Below are positions 1 to 7,444 of a DNA stretch of 10,614 nt, piece by piece. Source of the stretch: Candidatus Equihabitans merdae. Its GTDB lineage: Bacteria > Bacillota > Clostridia > Lachnospirales > Lachnospiraceae. Positions within the stretch are counted from its first letter, which is position 1. The number at the start of each line of letters is the position of its first letter. The stretch covers positions 1-10,614 of the forward strand of contig JAGHUB010000332.1 in the NCBI GenBank assembly GCA_018065025.1, in the 5' to 3' direction. Made by a program: the position numbers and the translations under genes. The notes under the pieces are model-generated. The model searched no databases and was not told where the DNA came from. It saw nothing but the letters and a program-made list of their open reading frames with translations.

Positions 1-1
1 C

Positions 2-718
2 GTCGCTGCTCCCAATACTGTACTGAACGCCATCGTTGCTGAAGCCTTCAATGAAGCCTGCGATGCTCTGGAAGGTGCTGAAGATTTCGAAAGCGCTCTT
101 CATGCTTATGTAAAAGACCTGTTCGCTACACATCAGCGTATCGTCTTCAACGGTAACGGTTATTCAGATGAATGGGTTGCTGAAGCTGAAAGAAGAGGCT
201 TGCCCAACATCACTTCCATGGTTGATGCTATCCCGGCTCTGTGCGATGAAAAGAGTGTTGCTCTGTTCACAAAACTTAAGATCTTCACAGCCGCCGAACT
301 TGAATCTCGTGTAGAAATCAAGTATGAAGGCTACAGCAAGTCTATCAATATCGAATCACAGACAGCCCAGTGGGTTGCTTCCAAGTCTCTGATCCCGGCC
401 ATCATCGGTTATGCCGGCGAACTTGGTAAAGACATGGCAGCTCTGGCAGCTGTTGGCGTAGATGTATCCTTCCAGAAGGATATGGTAACAGAGATGCTGG
501 AATGCGCTAAAGAAGCCAAGGTAGCTCTGGATAAGCTGAAAGCTGTTACAGATGAAGCTCTGGCTATGCCGGAAGGCCGCGACCAGGCTGTTGCTTACAG
601 AGATAATGTTATCCCGGCTATGGAAGCCCTTAGAGCTCCCATTGACCAGGCAGAAATGCTGGTAGGCCGCAAGTATTGGCCCATGCCCAGCTATGCCGAA
701 CTCCTTTTTGAAGTATAA
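2..718 (+). CDS. glnN: Type III glutamine synthetase GlnN, C-terminal part (5' truncated by window)
   Basis: This ATP-dependent cytosolic enzyme makes glutamine from glutamate and ammonium. Only the last 238 residues are visible; the reading frame is open from base 2 to the TAA at 716-718. A nominal TTG at 200 lies inside the frame and is not the true start. The visible part includes the stretch FNGNGYSDEWVAEAEKR-like (here ending AERRGLPN), which I recognise as typical of the C-terminal region of GSIII. It is followed by a helix-rich tail (DKLKAVTDEALAMPEGRDQAVAYRD and MPSYAELLFEV), also GSIII-like. The family is usually about 700 residues, so roughly two thirds of the protein, including the active-site domains, lies upstream. 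A strong terminator hairpin follows 25 bases after the stop, and then comes a second, unrelated-size glutamine synthetase (glnA). The family call is by recognition of the C-terminal sequence, and confidence is high despite the truncation. Confidence 0.88.
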   Translation, partial: VAAPNTVLNAIVAEAFNEACDALEGAEDFESALHAYVKDLFATHQRIVFNGNGYSDEWVAEAERRGLPNITSMVDAIPALCDEKSVALFTKLKIFTAAELESRVEIKYEGYSKSINIESQTAQWVASKSLIPAIIGYAGELGKDMAALAAVGVDVSFQKDMVTEMLECAKEAKVALDKLKAVTDEALAMPEGRDQAVAYRDNVIPAMEALRAPIDQAEMLVGRKYWPMPSYAELLFEV

Positions 719-743
719 TTAACAGGACATAGGCGTCATATTC

Positions 744-786
744 GTTGTCAGACAGGTGTCCTTTCCACCTGTCTGACAGCTTTTTT
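744..786 (+). terminator. Rho-independent terminator between glnN and glnA
   Basis: A 15-bp stem pairs 744-758 with 766-780, with one G-U pair at 745:779. It closes a 7-base loop and is followed at once by six T residues (781-786). It is one of the strongest hairpins in the window. It ends glnN transcripts. Since only 48 bases separate it from the glnA start and I see no convincing promoter there, glnA may depend on regulated read-through of this hairpin. Confidence 0.93.
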
Positions 787-834
787 CATTACATACGAAC
801 TATTTCCCGGATGCGGGATCAAGGAGAAAACTTT

Positions 835-2169
835 ATGGCTATTTACACAAAAGAGGATATTTTCCGCTTGGTAGAAGAAGAGGATATTGCTTTTATCCGC
901 CTTCAGTTTACAGATATTTTCGGTGCCTTAAAGAATGTAGCTGTAACAGCAAGTCAGTTAGAGAAGGCTCTCAACAATCAGGTCATGTTTGATGGTTCTT
1001 CCATTCAGGGCCTTGTCAAAATCGAAGAATCCGATATGTTCCTGCAGCCGGATCTGGATACATTTGCTATCTTCCCCTGGCGCCCCCAGCATGGCAAAGT
1101 TGCTCGTCTGATCTGCAATGTCTGTAAGACAGATGGTACACCTTTCGAAGGTGACAGCCGTTATGTACTGGAACAGGCTATTAAGGAAGCTGCTAAAGCC
1201 GGTTACACCATGAAGGTTGGTCCGGAATGCGAGTTCTTCCTCTTCCCCACAGATGATGAGGGCAGACCTATTGTGGAAAGCCATGAAAAGGCCGGCTATT
1301 TTGATATCGGTCCCACGGACCAGGGTGAAAATGCCCGTCGTGATATGGTTCTGACTCTGGAAGAGATGGGCTATATCATTGAAAGTTCTCACCATGAGAA
1401 TTCTCCTTCTCAGCACGAGATCGACTTCCGTTATTCAGAGGCTATGGAGGCTGCCGATAATATTCAGACCTTTAAGCTGGCTGTTAAGACTATTGCCCGT
1501 CAGCATGGTCTCCATGCCACCTTTATGCCTAAGCCCTGCAAGGGTGTTGACGGTTCTTCTATGCACATCAACCTGTCCCTTTATAAAGACGGCAAGAACC
1601 TTTTTGCTGATGCATCAGACCCCAATGGCCTGTCTGAAGAAGCCTATTACTTCATGGGCGGTCTGATCAAACACATCAAGGGTATGTGCGCTATCCTGAA
1701 CCCCATCGTTAACTCTTATAAGAGACTGGTTCCGGGTTACGAAGCACCTTCTTACATCGCCTGGGGTTTCGGTAACAGAAGTCCTCTGATCCGTATTCCT
1801 TTTGCACCTACTTCGGAAAATACTCGTATTGAGCTGCGTTCTCCGGACGGTGCAGCTAATCCCTACCTGGCCCTGGCCCTGTGCCTTCGCGCCGGTATGG
1901 ATGGTATTAAGAATAAGATCATGCCCCCGGCACCCATCAGCGGCAATATGAATAAGCTTTCCGACGCTGAGAAAGCAAATCAGGGTATTGAAGCCCTGCC
2001 GGGTACATTACAGGAAGCTCTGGCTGCTTTCGAGAAAGACAAATTCATCCAGAAAGCTGTGGGTTCCCACATTTCCAAGAATTATCTCAAAGCGGGCAAA
2101 GCTCTGTGGGCAGACTATGCATCACAGATCAGCCCCTGGGAGATCGATCAGTACCTGCATCGCATTTAA
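835..2169 (+). CDS. glnA: Type I-alpha glutamine synthetase GlnA
   Basis: Cytosolic glutamine synthetase (glutamate + NH4+ + ATP to glutamine), 444 residues, the same length as the Bacillus GSI-alpha enzyme and normally a dodecamer. The ATG at 835 follows AAGGAG (821-826) and gives the family N-terminus MAIYTKEDI. The in-frame upstream ATG at 745 lies within the terminator hairpin and is rejected. The beta-grasp domain comes first. The catalytic domain has metal ligands E131 and E133 in GPECEFFLF, H244 in SSMHINLSL, flap residue E303 in NSYKRLVPGYEAP, and NRSPLIRIP. The 25-residue insert and the adenylylation tyrosine motif of GSI-beta enzymes are absent, so control should be by feedback rather than adenylylation. 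Residue 62, an arginine important for feedback inhibition in the Bacillus subtilis enzyme, is lysine here. The regulator gene follows after 69 bases and is probably cotranscribed. Confidence 0.97.
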   Translation: MAIYTKEDIFRLVEEEDIAFIRLQFTDIFGALKNVAVTASQLEKALNNQVMFDGSSIQGLVKIEESDMFLQPDLDTFAIFPWRPQHGKVARLICNVCKTDGTPFEGDSRYVLEQAIKEAAKAGYTMKVGPECEFFLFPTDDEGRPIVESHEKAGYFDIGPTDQGENARRDMVLTLEEMGYIIESSHHENSPSQHEIDFRYSEAMEAADNIQTFKLAVKTIARQHGLHATFMPKPCKGVDGSSMHINLSLYKDGKNLFADASDPNGLSEEAYYFMGGLIKHIKGMCAILNPIVNSYKRLVPGYEAPSYIAWGFGNRSPLIRIPFAPTSENTRIELRSPDGAANPYLALALCLRAGMDGIKNKIMPPAPISGNMNKLSDAEKANQGIEALPGTLQEALAAFEKDKFIQKAVGSHISKNYLKAGKALWADYASQISPWEIDQYLHRI

Positions 2170-2238
2170 TGTCCTTGGATGACGTCGGTATGCGCTACAT
2201 TTTACCGATTGTAATTTGTAGAAAGATGGAGAACGCCA

Positions 2239-2787
2239 GTGGCAAAAATTATCGTGGCTTTCAGTAAGATAGAAGAAGCCCGTCAGCTGCGTACTCTCTT
2301 GGTTCGTAATGGTTTTGAAGTCGTAGCGGTGTGCACAACCGGTGACCAGGTTATATCCCATGTGGATAATCTAAGAAATGGCCTGGTCATCTGTGGATAC
2401 CAGCTGGGGAGTATGATTTACCGGGAAATATACGACAACCTGCCAAAAGGGTTTGAAATGCTGCTGATGGCTAAAGAGAGCCGTTTACCTTCTCTTCAGG
2501 AAAATAATATCGTCTGTCTGGCCATGCCTTTGAAGGTTCAGAATCTGCTGGATACGGTGTCTATGATGACTCGTACCATTGATAATGAGGTACGGCGTCG
2601 CAAGAAGACCAAGAAGGTACGTTCAGCAGAGGATGAGAAAGTCCTGAATGAAGCAAAACTGCTTTTGATGAATCGAAACAATATGACGGAGCCTGAAGCA
2701 TTCCGTTATATTCAAAAGACCGCCATGAACACCGGCACAGAGCTGATAGAAACCGCTTTGATGGTGTTGGAATTGTTCGGTGGTTGA
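2239..2787 (+). CDS. ANTAR-domain RNA-binding antitermination regulator (NitR-like)
   Basis: A 182-residue protein with a receiver-like N-terminal domain (about 1-110), a basic helical linker (RRRKKTKK, 119-126) and a C-terminal ANTAR domain (about 128-182, core EAKLLLMNRNNMTEPEAF and the following helices). ANTAR proteins bind paired hexaloop hairpins in leader RNAs and prevent terminators from forming. The start is GTG at 2239 with GGAG at 2228-2231. The receiver fold lacks the acidic pair after the first strand (VAFSK) and has Gly53 (LVICGYQ) where phosphorylated receivers carry aspartate; the lysine near the end of the domain (K99) is kept. It is therefore probably a pseudo-receiver not driven by phosphorylation. 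A gene in this position, glnA-nitR-glutamate synthase, is known from solventogenic clostridia, so a role in nitrogen control is inferred. A terminator that may be its own target lies 30 bases downstream of its stop codon. Confidence 0.9.
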   Translation: MAKIIVAFSKIEEARQLRTLLVRNGFEVVAVCTTGDQVISHVDNLRNGLVICGYQLGSMIYREIYDNLPKGFEMLLMAKESRLPSLQENNIVCLAMPLKVQNLLDTVSMMTRTIDNEVRRRKKTKKVRSAEDEKVLNEAKLLLMNRNNMTEPEAFRYIQKTAMNTGTELIETALMVLELFGG

Positions 2788-2858
2788 TTAACTGGATATT
2801 GAAACCTGATGACCTGTTGCAATGGAGCAAGCAAGCTTGTTTCATTGCACCTTTTTTT
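2782..2858 (+). promoter_or_regulatory. Candidate ANTAR-responsive leader of gltB (dual hexaloop hairpins overlapping a terminator)
   Basis: Two hexaloops with A at position 1 and G at position 4, the known ANTAR target signature, lie 30 bases apart. P2 has loop AATGGA at 2821-2826, closed by TTGC (2817-2820) and GCAA (2827-2830). Two more pairs (2815-2816 with 2832-2833) form if G2831 is bulged. P2 uses 2818-2831, the whole left arm of the terminator, so the two folds exclude each other. P1 is weaker: loop ACTGGA at 2791-2796 in an imperfect stem of 2782-2790 with 2797-2806 (two mismatches, one bulge). An alternative loop ATTGAA at 2798-2803 is also possible. The regulator gene ends within the left arm of P1. 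The P2 fold is seen directly; the function is inferred from the adjacent ANTAR gene. Confidence 0.55.
2818..2858 (+). terminator. Rho-independent terminator or attenuator upstream of gltB
   Basis: Bases 2818-2831 pair with 2836-2849 (14 bp, two G-U pairs), closing the 4-base loop CAAG. Two C residues and seven T residues (2852-2858) follow. It lies between the ANTAR regulator and gltB, with only 27 bases from its T-run to the gltB start and no clear promoter in that gap. It is therefore more likely a conditional stop for gltBD than a simple operon end. Confidence 0.88.
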
Positions 2859-2885
2859 ATTTAATGACAAAGCTAGAGGGTAAAA

Positions 2886-5800
2886 ATGTTTGATAGTAGA
2901 AGAGCACAGGATGTGCTGCCACCTATGTATGATCCCAGTTTTGAACACGATGCCTGTGGTATCGGTGTCTGCGTGGACATCAAGGGTCGGAGAAGTCGTA
3001 AGAATGTTGAAGATGCTCTGAAGATCGTTGAGAATCTGGAACATCGTGCCGGTAAGGATGCCGAAGGCAAGACTGGTGACGGTGTCGGTATCTTGACCCA
3101 GGTTCCCCACGAATTCATGAAGAAGGCCGCCGCAGAATGCGGTATCACTCTGGGCGAAGAACGTGAATATGGTGTTGGTATGTTCTTCTTCCCTCAGGAT
3201 GAACTGCGCTGCAACCGCGCCAGAAAGATGTTCGAAGTAGTTGTATCCAAAGAAGGTCTCAAGTTCCTTGGTTGGCGTAAAGTTGCCACCAATCCTGAGG
3301 TTCTGGGTGAGAAGGCTCTGTCCTGCATGCCCTCTATCTGGCAGGGTTTCGTAGAGAAGCCGGAACATTGTGACAAGGGTCTGGAATTCGATCGTCGTCT
3401 TTATATCGCTCGCCGCGTATTTGAGCAGTCCTCAGACAACACTTATGTGCTGTCTCTGTCCAGCCGTACCATTGTTTACAAGGGTATGTTCCTGGTAGGC
3501 CAGCTCCGCACCTTCTATCCGGATCTGCAGGATGCTGATTACACATCAGCCATCGCTCTGGTCCATTCACGTTTCTCAACCAACACCTTCCCCAGCTGGG
3601 AGAGAGCTCATCCCAACCGTTTCATCGTTCATAACGGTGAGATCAACACCATCCGCGGCAACGCCGATAACATGTTTGCCCGCGAAGAAAACATGGATGT
3701 GGATACCCTCCACACTGACATGACTCGCGTTATGCCGGTAGTTAATGCTGAAGGCTCCGACTCAGCTATGCTGGATAATACCCTGGAATTCCTGACTATG
3801 AGCGGCATGGAACTGCCCAAAGCTGTTATGGTCACTATTCCTGAACCCTGGGAAAATGATGACAATATGTCACGTCGTAAACGTGATTTCTATCAGTACT
3901 ACGCTACCATGATGGAACCCTGGGACGGCCCGGCTTCCATTATCTTCAGTGATGGTGATGTGGTTGGTGCTGTTCTTGACAGAAATGGCCTTCGTCCTTC
4001 TCGTTATATGATCACAGCTGACGACCGTCTGATCCTGTCATCCGAAGCCGGTATTCTACCTATTCCCGCTTCCAAGATCGTCCGTAAGGACCGTCTCCGT
4101 CCCGGCAAAATGCTTCTGGTAGACCTTAAAAAGGGCCGTCTTATTGATGATGAACAGATCAAAGAACGTTATGCCAAGGATCAGCCCTATGGTGAATGGC
4201 TGGACAATAACCTGCTTTATCTGAAAGACCTGCGTATCCCCAATGCCCGTATTCAGCGTTATCAGGGCGGCGAATTAAAGCGTATGCAGAAGGCTTTCGG
4301 CTACAGCTATGAATCTGTTATGGAAGGCATTCTGCCCATGGCTACCAACGGCGTTGAGAAGACTGCTTCCATGGGTGTGGACACAGCACTTCCTATGCTG
4401 AATCCGGATGCCCATCCCCTGTTCCACTTCTTCAAGCAGCATTTCGCTCAGGTAACCAATCCGCCTATCGATACCCTGCGTGAGAAAGTGGTTACTTCTA
4501 CATCTGTATATGTTGGTCAGAGCGGCAACCTGCTGGAAGAAGAAGCTTCCAACTGCCGTGTGCTGAAGATTCACAATCCCATCCTGACCAATACTGACCT
4601 TCTCAAGATCAAATACATCAAGACAGAAGGTTTCAAAGCCCAGGTCCTGCCCATCACTTACTATGCCGGCAGTTCTCTGGAGAAGGCTCTGCAGCATCTC
4701 TTTGTTGAGACTGACCGTGCCTTCCGTGATGGCGTCAATGTTCTGATCCTGTCAGACCGTGGTGTGGATGAAAACCATGTGGCTATCCCATCACTGCTGG
4801 CTGTTTCAGCCGTTAACCATCACCTCATCAATATGAAGAAACGTACTTCAGTGTCTCTGATTCTGGAGTCTGCCGAACCTTGCGAAGTCCACGACTTTGC
4901 AACCCTGCTGGGTTATGGTGCTTCCGCCATCAACCCCTATCTGGCTCAGGAAACCATCCGTAATCTCATCGAAGACGGTCTTCTTGAGAAGGATGAATAT
5001 GCTGCAATTAACGACTACAACAAGGCTGTTGTGGACGGCATCATCAAGATCGCCGGTAAGATGGGTATTTCCACCATTCAGTCTTATCAGGGTTCTCAGA
5101 TCTTCGAAGCTATCGGCATCGACAGTGATGTTATTGAAAAATATTTCACCAACACGGTTTGTCGTGTAGGCGGTCTGTCCCTTCGCGATATCGAAGAAAG
5201 CGCAGAACGTCGTCACAACAGAGCTTTCGACCTGCTGGGACTTCCCTCTGACTTGTCTGTTGATTCCATTGGTGACCACTCCATGCGTTCCGGTGGTGAA
5301 GAGCACCTTTACAACCCGGCCACTATTCACCTGCTGCAGCAGGCCACACGCCGCGGTGATTATAAGCTCTTCAAAGAATACAGCCGTCAGTTGACAGAAG
5401 AATTGGGTCCCATGACTCTGCGTAGTCTGCTTGACTTCAAGTTTGCCGATGAACCCATTTCTCTGGATGAAGTTGAAAGCGTTGAAAGCATCGTAAAGCG
5501 TTTCAAAACCGGTGCTATGAGTTACGGTTCTCTGTCCGGTGAAGCCCATGAAACATTGGCCATCGCCATGAACGCCATCGGCGGTAAGTCCAATACCGGT
5601 GAAGGTGGTGAAGCTGAAGATCGTATGATCATCCGTGAAGGCCAGCCCAACAGATGCTCTGCTGTTAAGCAGGTAGCTTCCGGTCGTTTCGGTGTCACCA
5701 GCCGTTATCTGACATCTGCCAAGGAGATCCAGATCAAGATGGCACAGGGCGCTAAGCCCGGTGAAGGCGGTCACCTGCCCGGTGGTAAGGTTTATCCCTG

Positions 5801-7442
5801 GGTTGCTCAGACTCGTCACTCCACCCCCGGTGTATCCCTGATCTCACCGCCGCCTCATCACGATATCTACTCTATCGAGGACCTGGCGGAATTGATCTAT
5901 GACCTTAAGAATGCCAACCGTCATGCCGGCATCAACGTTAAGCTGGTTTCTGAAGCCGGTGTCGGCACCATCGCTGCCGGTGTTGCCAAGGCTGGTGCTG
6001 AAGTTATCCTGATCTCAGGTTACGACGGTGGTACAGGCGCTGCTCCCAAGAACTCTATCCACAATGCCGGTCTGCCCTGGGAACTGGGTCTTGCTGAAAC
6101 ACATCAGACCCTGCTTCTTAATGGCCTGCGTGAAAAAGTTCGTATTGAGACAGACGGTAAGCTCATGACCGGTCGTGATATCTGTATCGCTGCCCTGCTT
6201 GGTGCTGAAGAATTTGGTTTTGCCACAGCTCCCCTGATCGTTCTGGGCTGCGTCATGATGCGTGTCTGCTCACTGGATACCTGTCCTATGGGTGTAGCCA
6301 CACAGAATCCGGAACTGCGTAAGCGCTTCGCCGGTAAGCCTGAACATGTCATCAACCTCATGCATTTCCTGGCTCAGGAACTGCGCGAATACATGGCTAA
6401 GCTTGGCATCCGTTCCATGGATGAACTGGTTGGCCGCACTGACCTTCTGAAGATGAAGGAAGATCTGCCGGTAGATATGCACCCCATCGATCTGAGTGCT
6501 ATCCTCAACAATCCTTATGCCGGTGCTGACAGCAATCCGGTTATCTTCAAGAAAGATGCTGTTTATGACTTCGAACTGAAGAAGACACCGGATATGAAGG
6601 TTCTTCTTAAGAAGATGAAGAAGTCTCTGGAAAATGGTGAAAAGGCTGAGCTGTCTCTGAAAGTTAAGAACACAGACCGTGCCTTCGGTACTATCTTTGG
6701 TTCCGAGATCACTCGTGCTCTTGGAAATGATGCCGCAGACGATCAGTTTACTATTCGCTGCCAGGGTGCCGGCGGTCAGAGCTTTGGTGCCTTTATTCCC
6801 AAGGGCTTAAGCCTCTATCTGACAGGCGAAAGCAACGACTATTTCGGCAAGGGTCTTTCCGGCGGTAAGCTGGTTCTGACACCTCCTGAGAAAGCAGCTT
6901 TCGTTCCGGAAGAAAATATCATCGTGGGTAATGTTGCTCTCTATGGCGCTACCTCCGGTAAAGCTTTCATCAACGGTGTAGCCGGTGAACGTTTCTGCGT
7001 TCGTAACTCCGGTGCCGTAGCTGTTGTTGAAGGTGTAGGCGATCATGGTTGTGAATACATGACCGGTGGTCGCGTTGTCATCCTGGGTAATGTTGGTAAG
7101 AATTTCGCAGCCGGTATGAGCGGCGGTATTGCCTATGTTCTGGATGAAGAAAATGAACTGTACCTGAAGCTTAACAAGGCTATGGTAAGCTCCGGTGACG
7201 TTACTAACAAATATGATGTTGCTGAATTAAAGAGCATGCTGGAAGAACATGTCCGTGAGACAGGTTCTCAGAAAGCTGCAGCTATTCTGGCGGACTTCAA
7301 GGCTTATCTGCCTAAGTTCCGTAAGATCATTCCTCACGATTACGCCAGAATGTTGAAATATATCGGCCAGATGGAAGAGAAGGGCTTGTCCATGGAACAG
7401 GCTTATATCGAAGCATTTTATAAGATGCAGAAGGAGGGCTGA
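2886..7442 (+). CDS. gltB: Glutamate synthase large (alpha) subunit GltB
   Basis: Large subunit of NADPH-type glutamate synthase (GOGAT), 1518 residues, the usual length. It releases ammonia from glutamine and tunnels it to an FMN site where 2-oxoglutarate becomes glutamate. The ATG at 2886 follows AGAGGG (2875-2880). The precursor carries a 23-residue propeptide before the nucleophile Cys24 (FEHDACGIG); removal exposes the N-terminal cysteine of the class II amidotransferase domain (24 to about 430). The central domain runs about 500-760. The FMN/2-oxoglutarate barrel runs about 820-1190, with GEGGEAEDR near 905 and KPGEGGHLPGGKV near 957. The 3Fe-4S ligands are C1122, C1128 and C1133 (C-x5-C-x4-C). 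The C-terminal GXGXG beta-helix runs about 1290-1420. GltB acts with GltD, whose ATG is 2 bases beyond the gltB stop. Expression probably depends on read-through of the terminator at 2818-2858. Confidence 0.98.
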   Translation: MFDSRRAQDVLPPMYDPSFEHDACGIGVCVDIKGRRSRKNVEDALKIVENLEHRAGKDAEGKTGDGVGILTQVPHEFMKKAAAECGITLGEEREYGVGMFFFPQDELRCNRARKMFEVVVSKEGLKFLGWRKVATNPEVLGEKALSCMPSIWQGFVEKPEHCDKGLEFDRRLYIARRVFEQSSDNTYVLSLSSRTIVYKGMFLVGQLRTFYPDLQDADYTSAIALVHSRFSTNTFPSWERAHPNRFIVHNGEINTIRGNADNMFAREENMDVDTLHTDMTRVMPVVNAEGSDSAMLDNTLEFLTMSGMELPKAVMVTIPEPWENDDNMSRRKRDFYQYYATMMEPWDGPASIIFSDGDVVGAVLDRNGLRPSRYMITADDRLILSSEAGILPIPASKIVRKDRLRPGKMLLVDLKKGRLIDDEQIKERYAKDQPYGEWLDNNLLYLKDLRIPNARIQRYQGGELKRMQKAFGYSYESVMEGILPMATNGVEKTASMGVDTALPMLNPDAHPLFHFFKQHFAQVTNPPIDTLREKVVTSTSVYVGQSGNLLEEEASNCRVLKIHNPILTNTDLLKIKYIKTEGFKAQVLPITYYAGSSLEKALQHLFVETDRAFRDGVNVLILSDRGVDENHVAIPSLLAVSAVNHHLINMKKRTSVSLILESAEPCEVHDFATLLGYGASAINPYLAQETIRNLIEDGLLEKDEYAAINDYNKAVVDGIIKIAGKMGISTIQSYQGSQIFEAIGIDSDVIEKYFTNTVCRVGGLSLRDIEESAERRHNRAFDLLGLPSDLSVDSIGDHSMRSGGEEHLYNPATIHLLQQATRRGDYKLFKEYSRQLTEELGPMTLRSLLDFKFADEPISLDEVESVESIVKRFKTGAMSYGSLSGEAHETLAIAMNAIGGKSNTGEGGEAEDRMIIREGQPNRCSAVKQVASGRFGVTSRYLTSAKEIQIKMAQGAKPGEGGHLPGGKVYPWVAQTRHSTPGVSLISPPPHHDIYSIEDLAELIYDLKNANRHAGINVKLVSEAGVGTIAAGVAKAGAEVILISGYDGGTGAAPKNSIHNAGLPWELGLAETHQTLLLNGLREKVRIETDGKLMTGRDICIAALLGAEEFGFATAPLIVLGCVMMRVCSLDTCPMGVATQNPELRKRFAGKPEHVINLMHFLAQELREYMAKLGIRSMDELVGRTDLLKMKEDLPVDMHPIDLSAILNNPYAGADSNPVIFKKDAVYDFELKKTPDMKVLLKKMKKSLENGEKAELSLKVKNTDRAFGTIFGSEITRALGNDAADDQFTIRCQGAGGQSFGAFIPKGLSLYLTGESNDYFGKGLSGGKLVLTPPEKAAFVPEENIIVGNVALYGATSGKAFINGVAGERFCVRNSGAVAVVEGVGDHGCEYMTGGRVVILGNVGKNFAAGMSGGIAYVLDEENELYLKLNKAMVSSGDVTNKYDVAELKSMLEEHVRETGSQKAAAILADFKAYLPKFRKIIPHDYARMLKYIGQMEEKGLSMEQAYIEAFYKMQKEG

Positions 7443-7444
7443 GA

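Noticed and set aside
805..818. Small hairpin TCCC/GGGA just before the glnA ribosome-binding site
   Set aside because: A 4-bp stem with a 6-base loop lacking A at position 1; it does not fit the ANTAR signature and may be chance.
745..834. N-terminal extension of glnA from an in-frame start at 745
   Set aside because: It starts inside the terminator stem, its 30 extra residues resemble no GSI N-terminus, and the ATG at 835 has a strong AAGGAG and matches the family start.
2185..2208. Inverted repeat TCGGTA/TACCGA between glnA and the regulator gene
   Set aside because: Only 6 bp with a 12-base loop and no T-run after it; too weak to call a terminator or a control site.
2712..3368. 218-codon - strand frame spanning the gltB leader and gltB start
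   Set aside because: It overlaps the regulator end, the terminator and gltB, and its product is low in recognisable structure; no supporting promoter was seen.
4848..5819. 323-codon open frame on the - strand opposite gltB
   Set aside because: It is antisense to a conserved region of gltB, with no ribosome-binding logic or family match; a codon-bias shadow.
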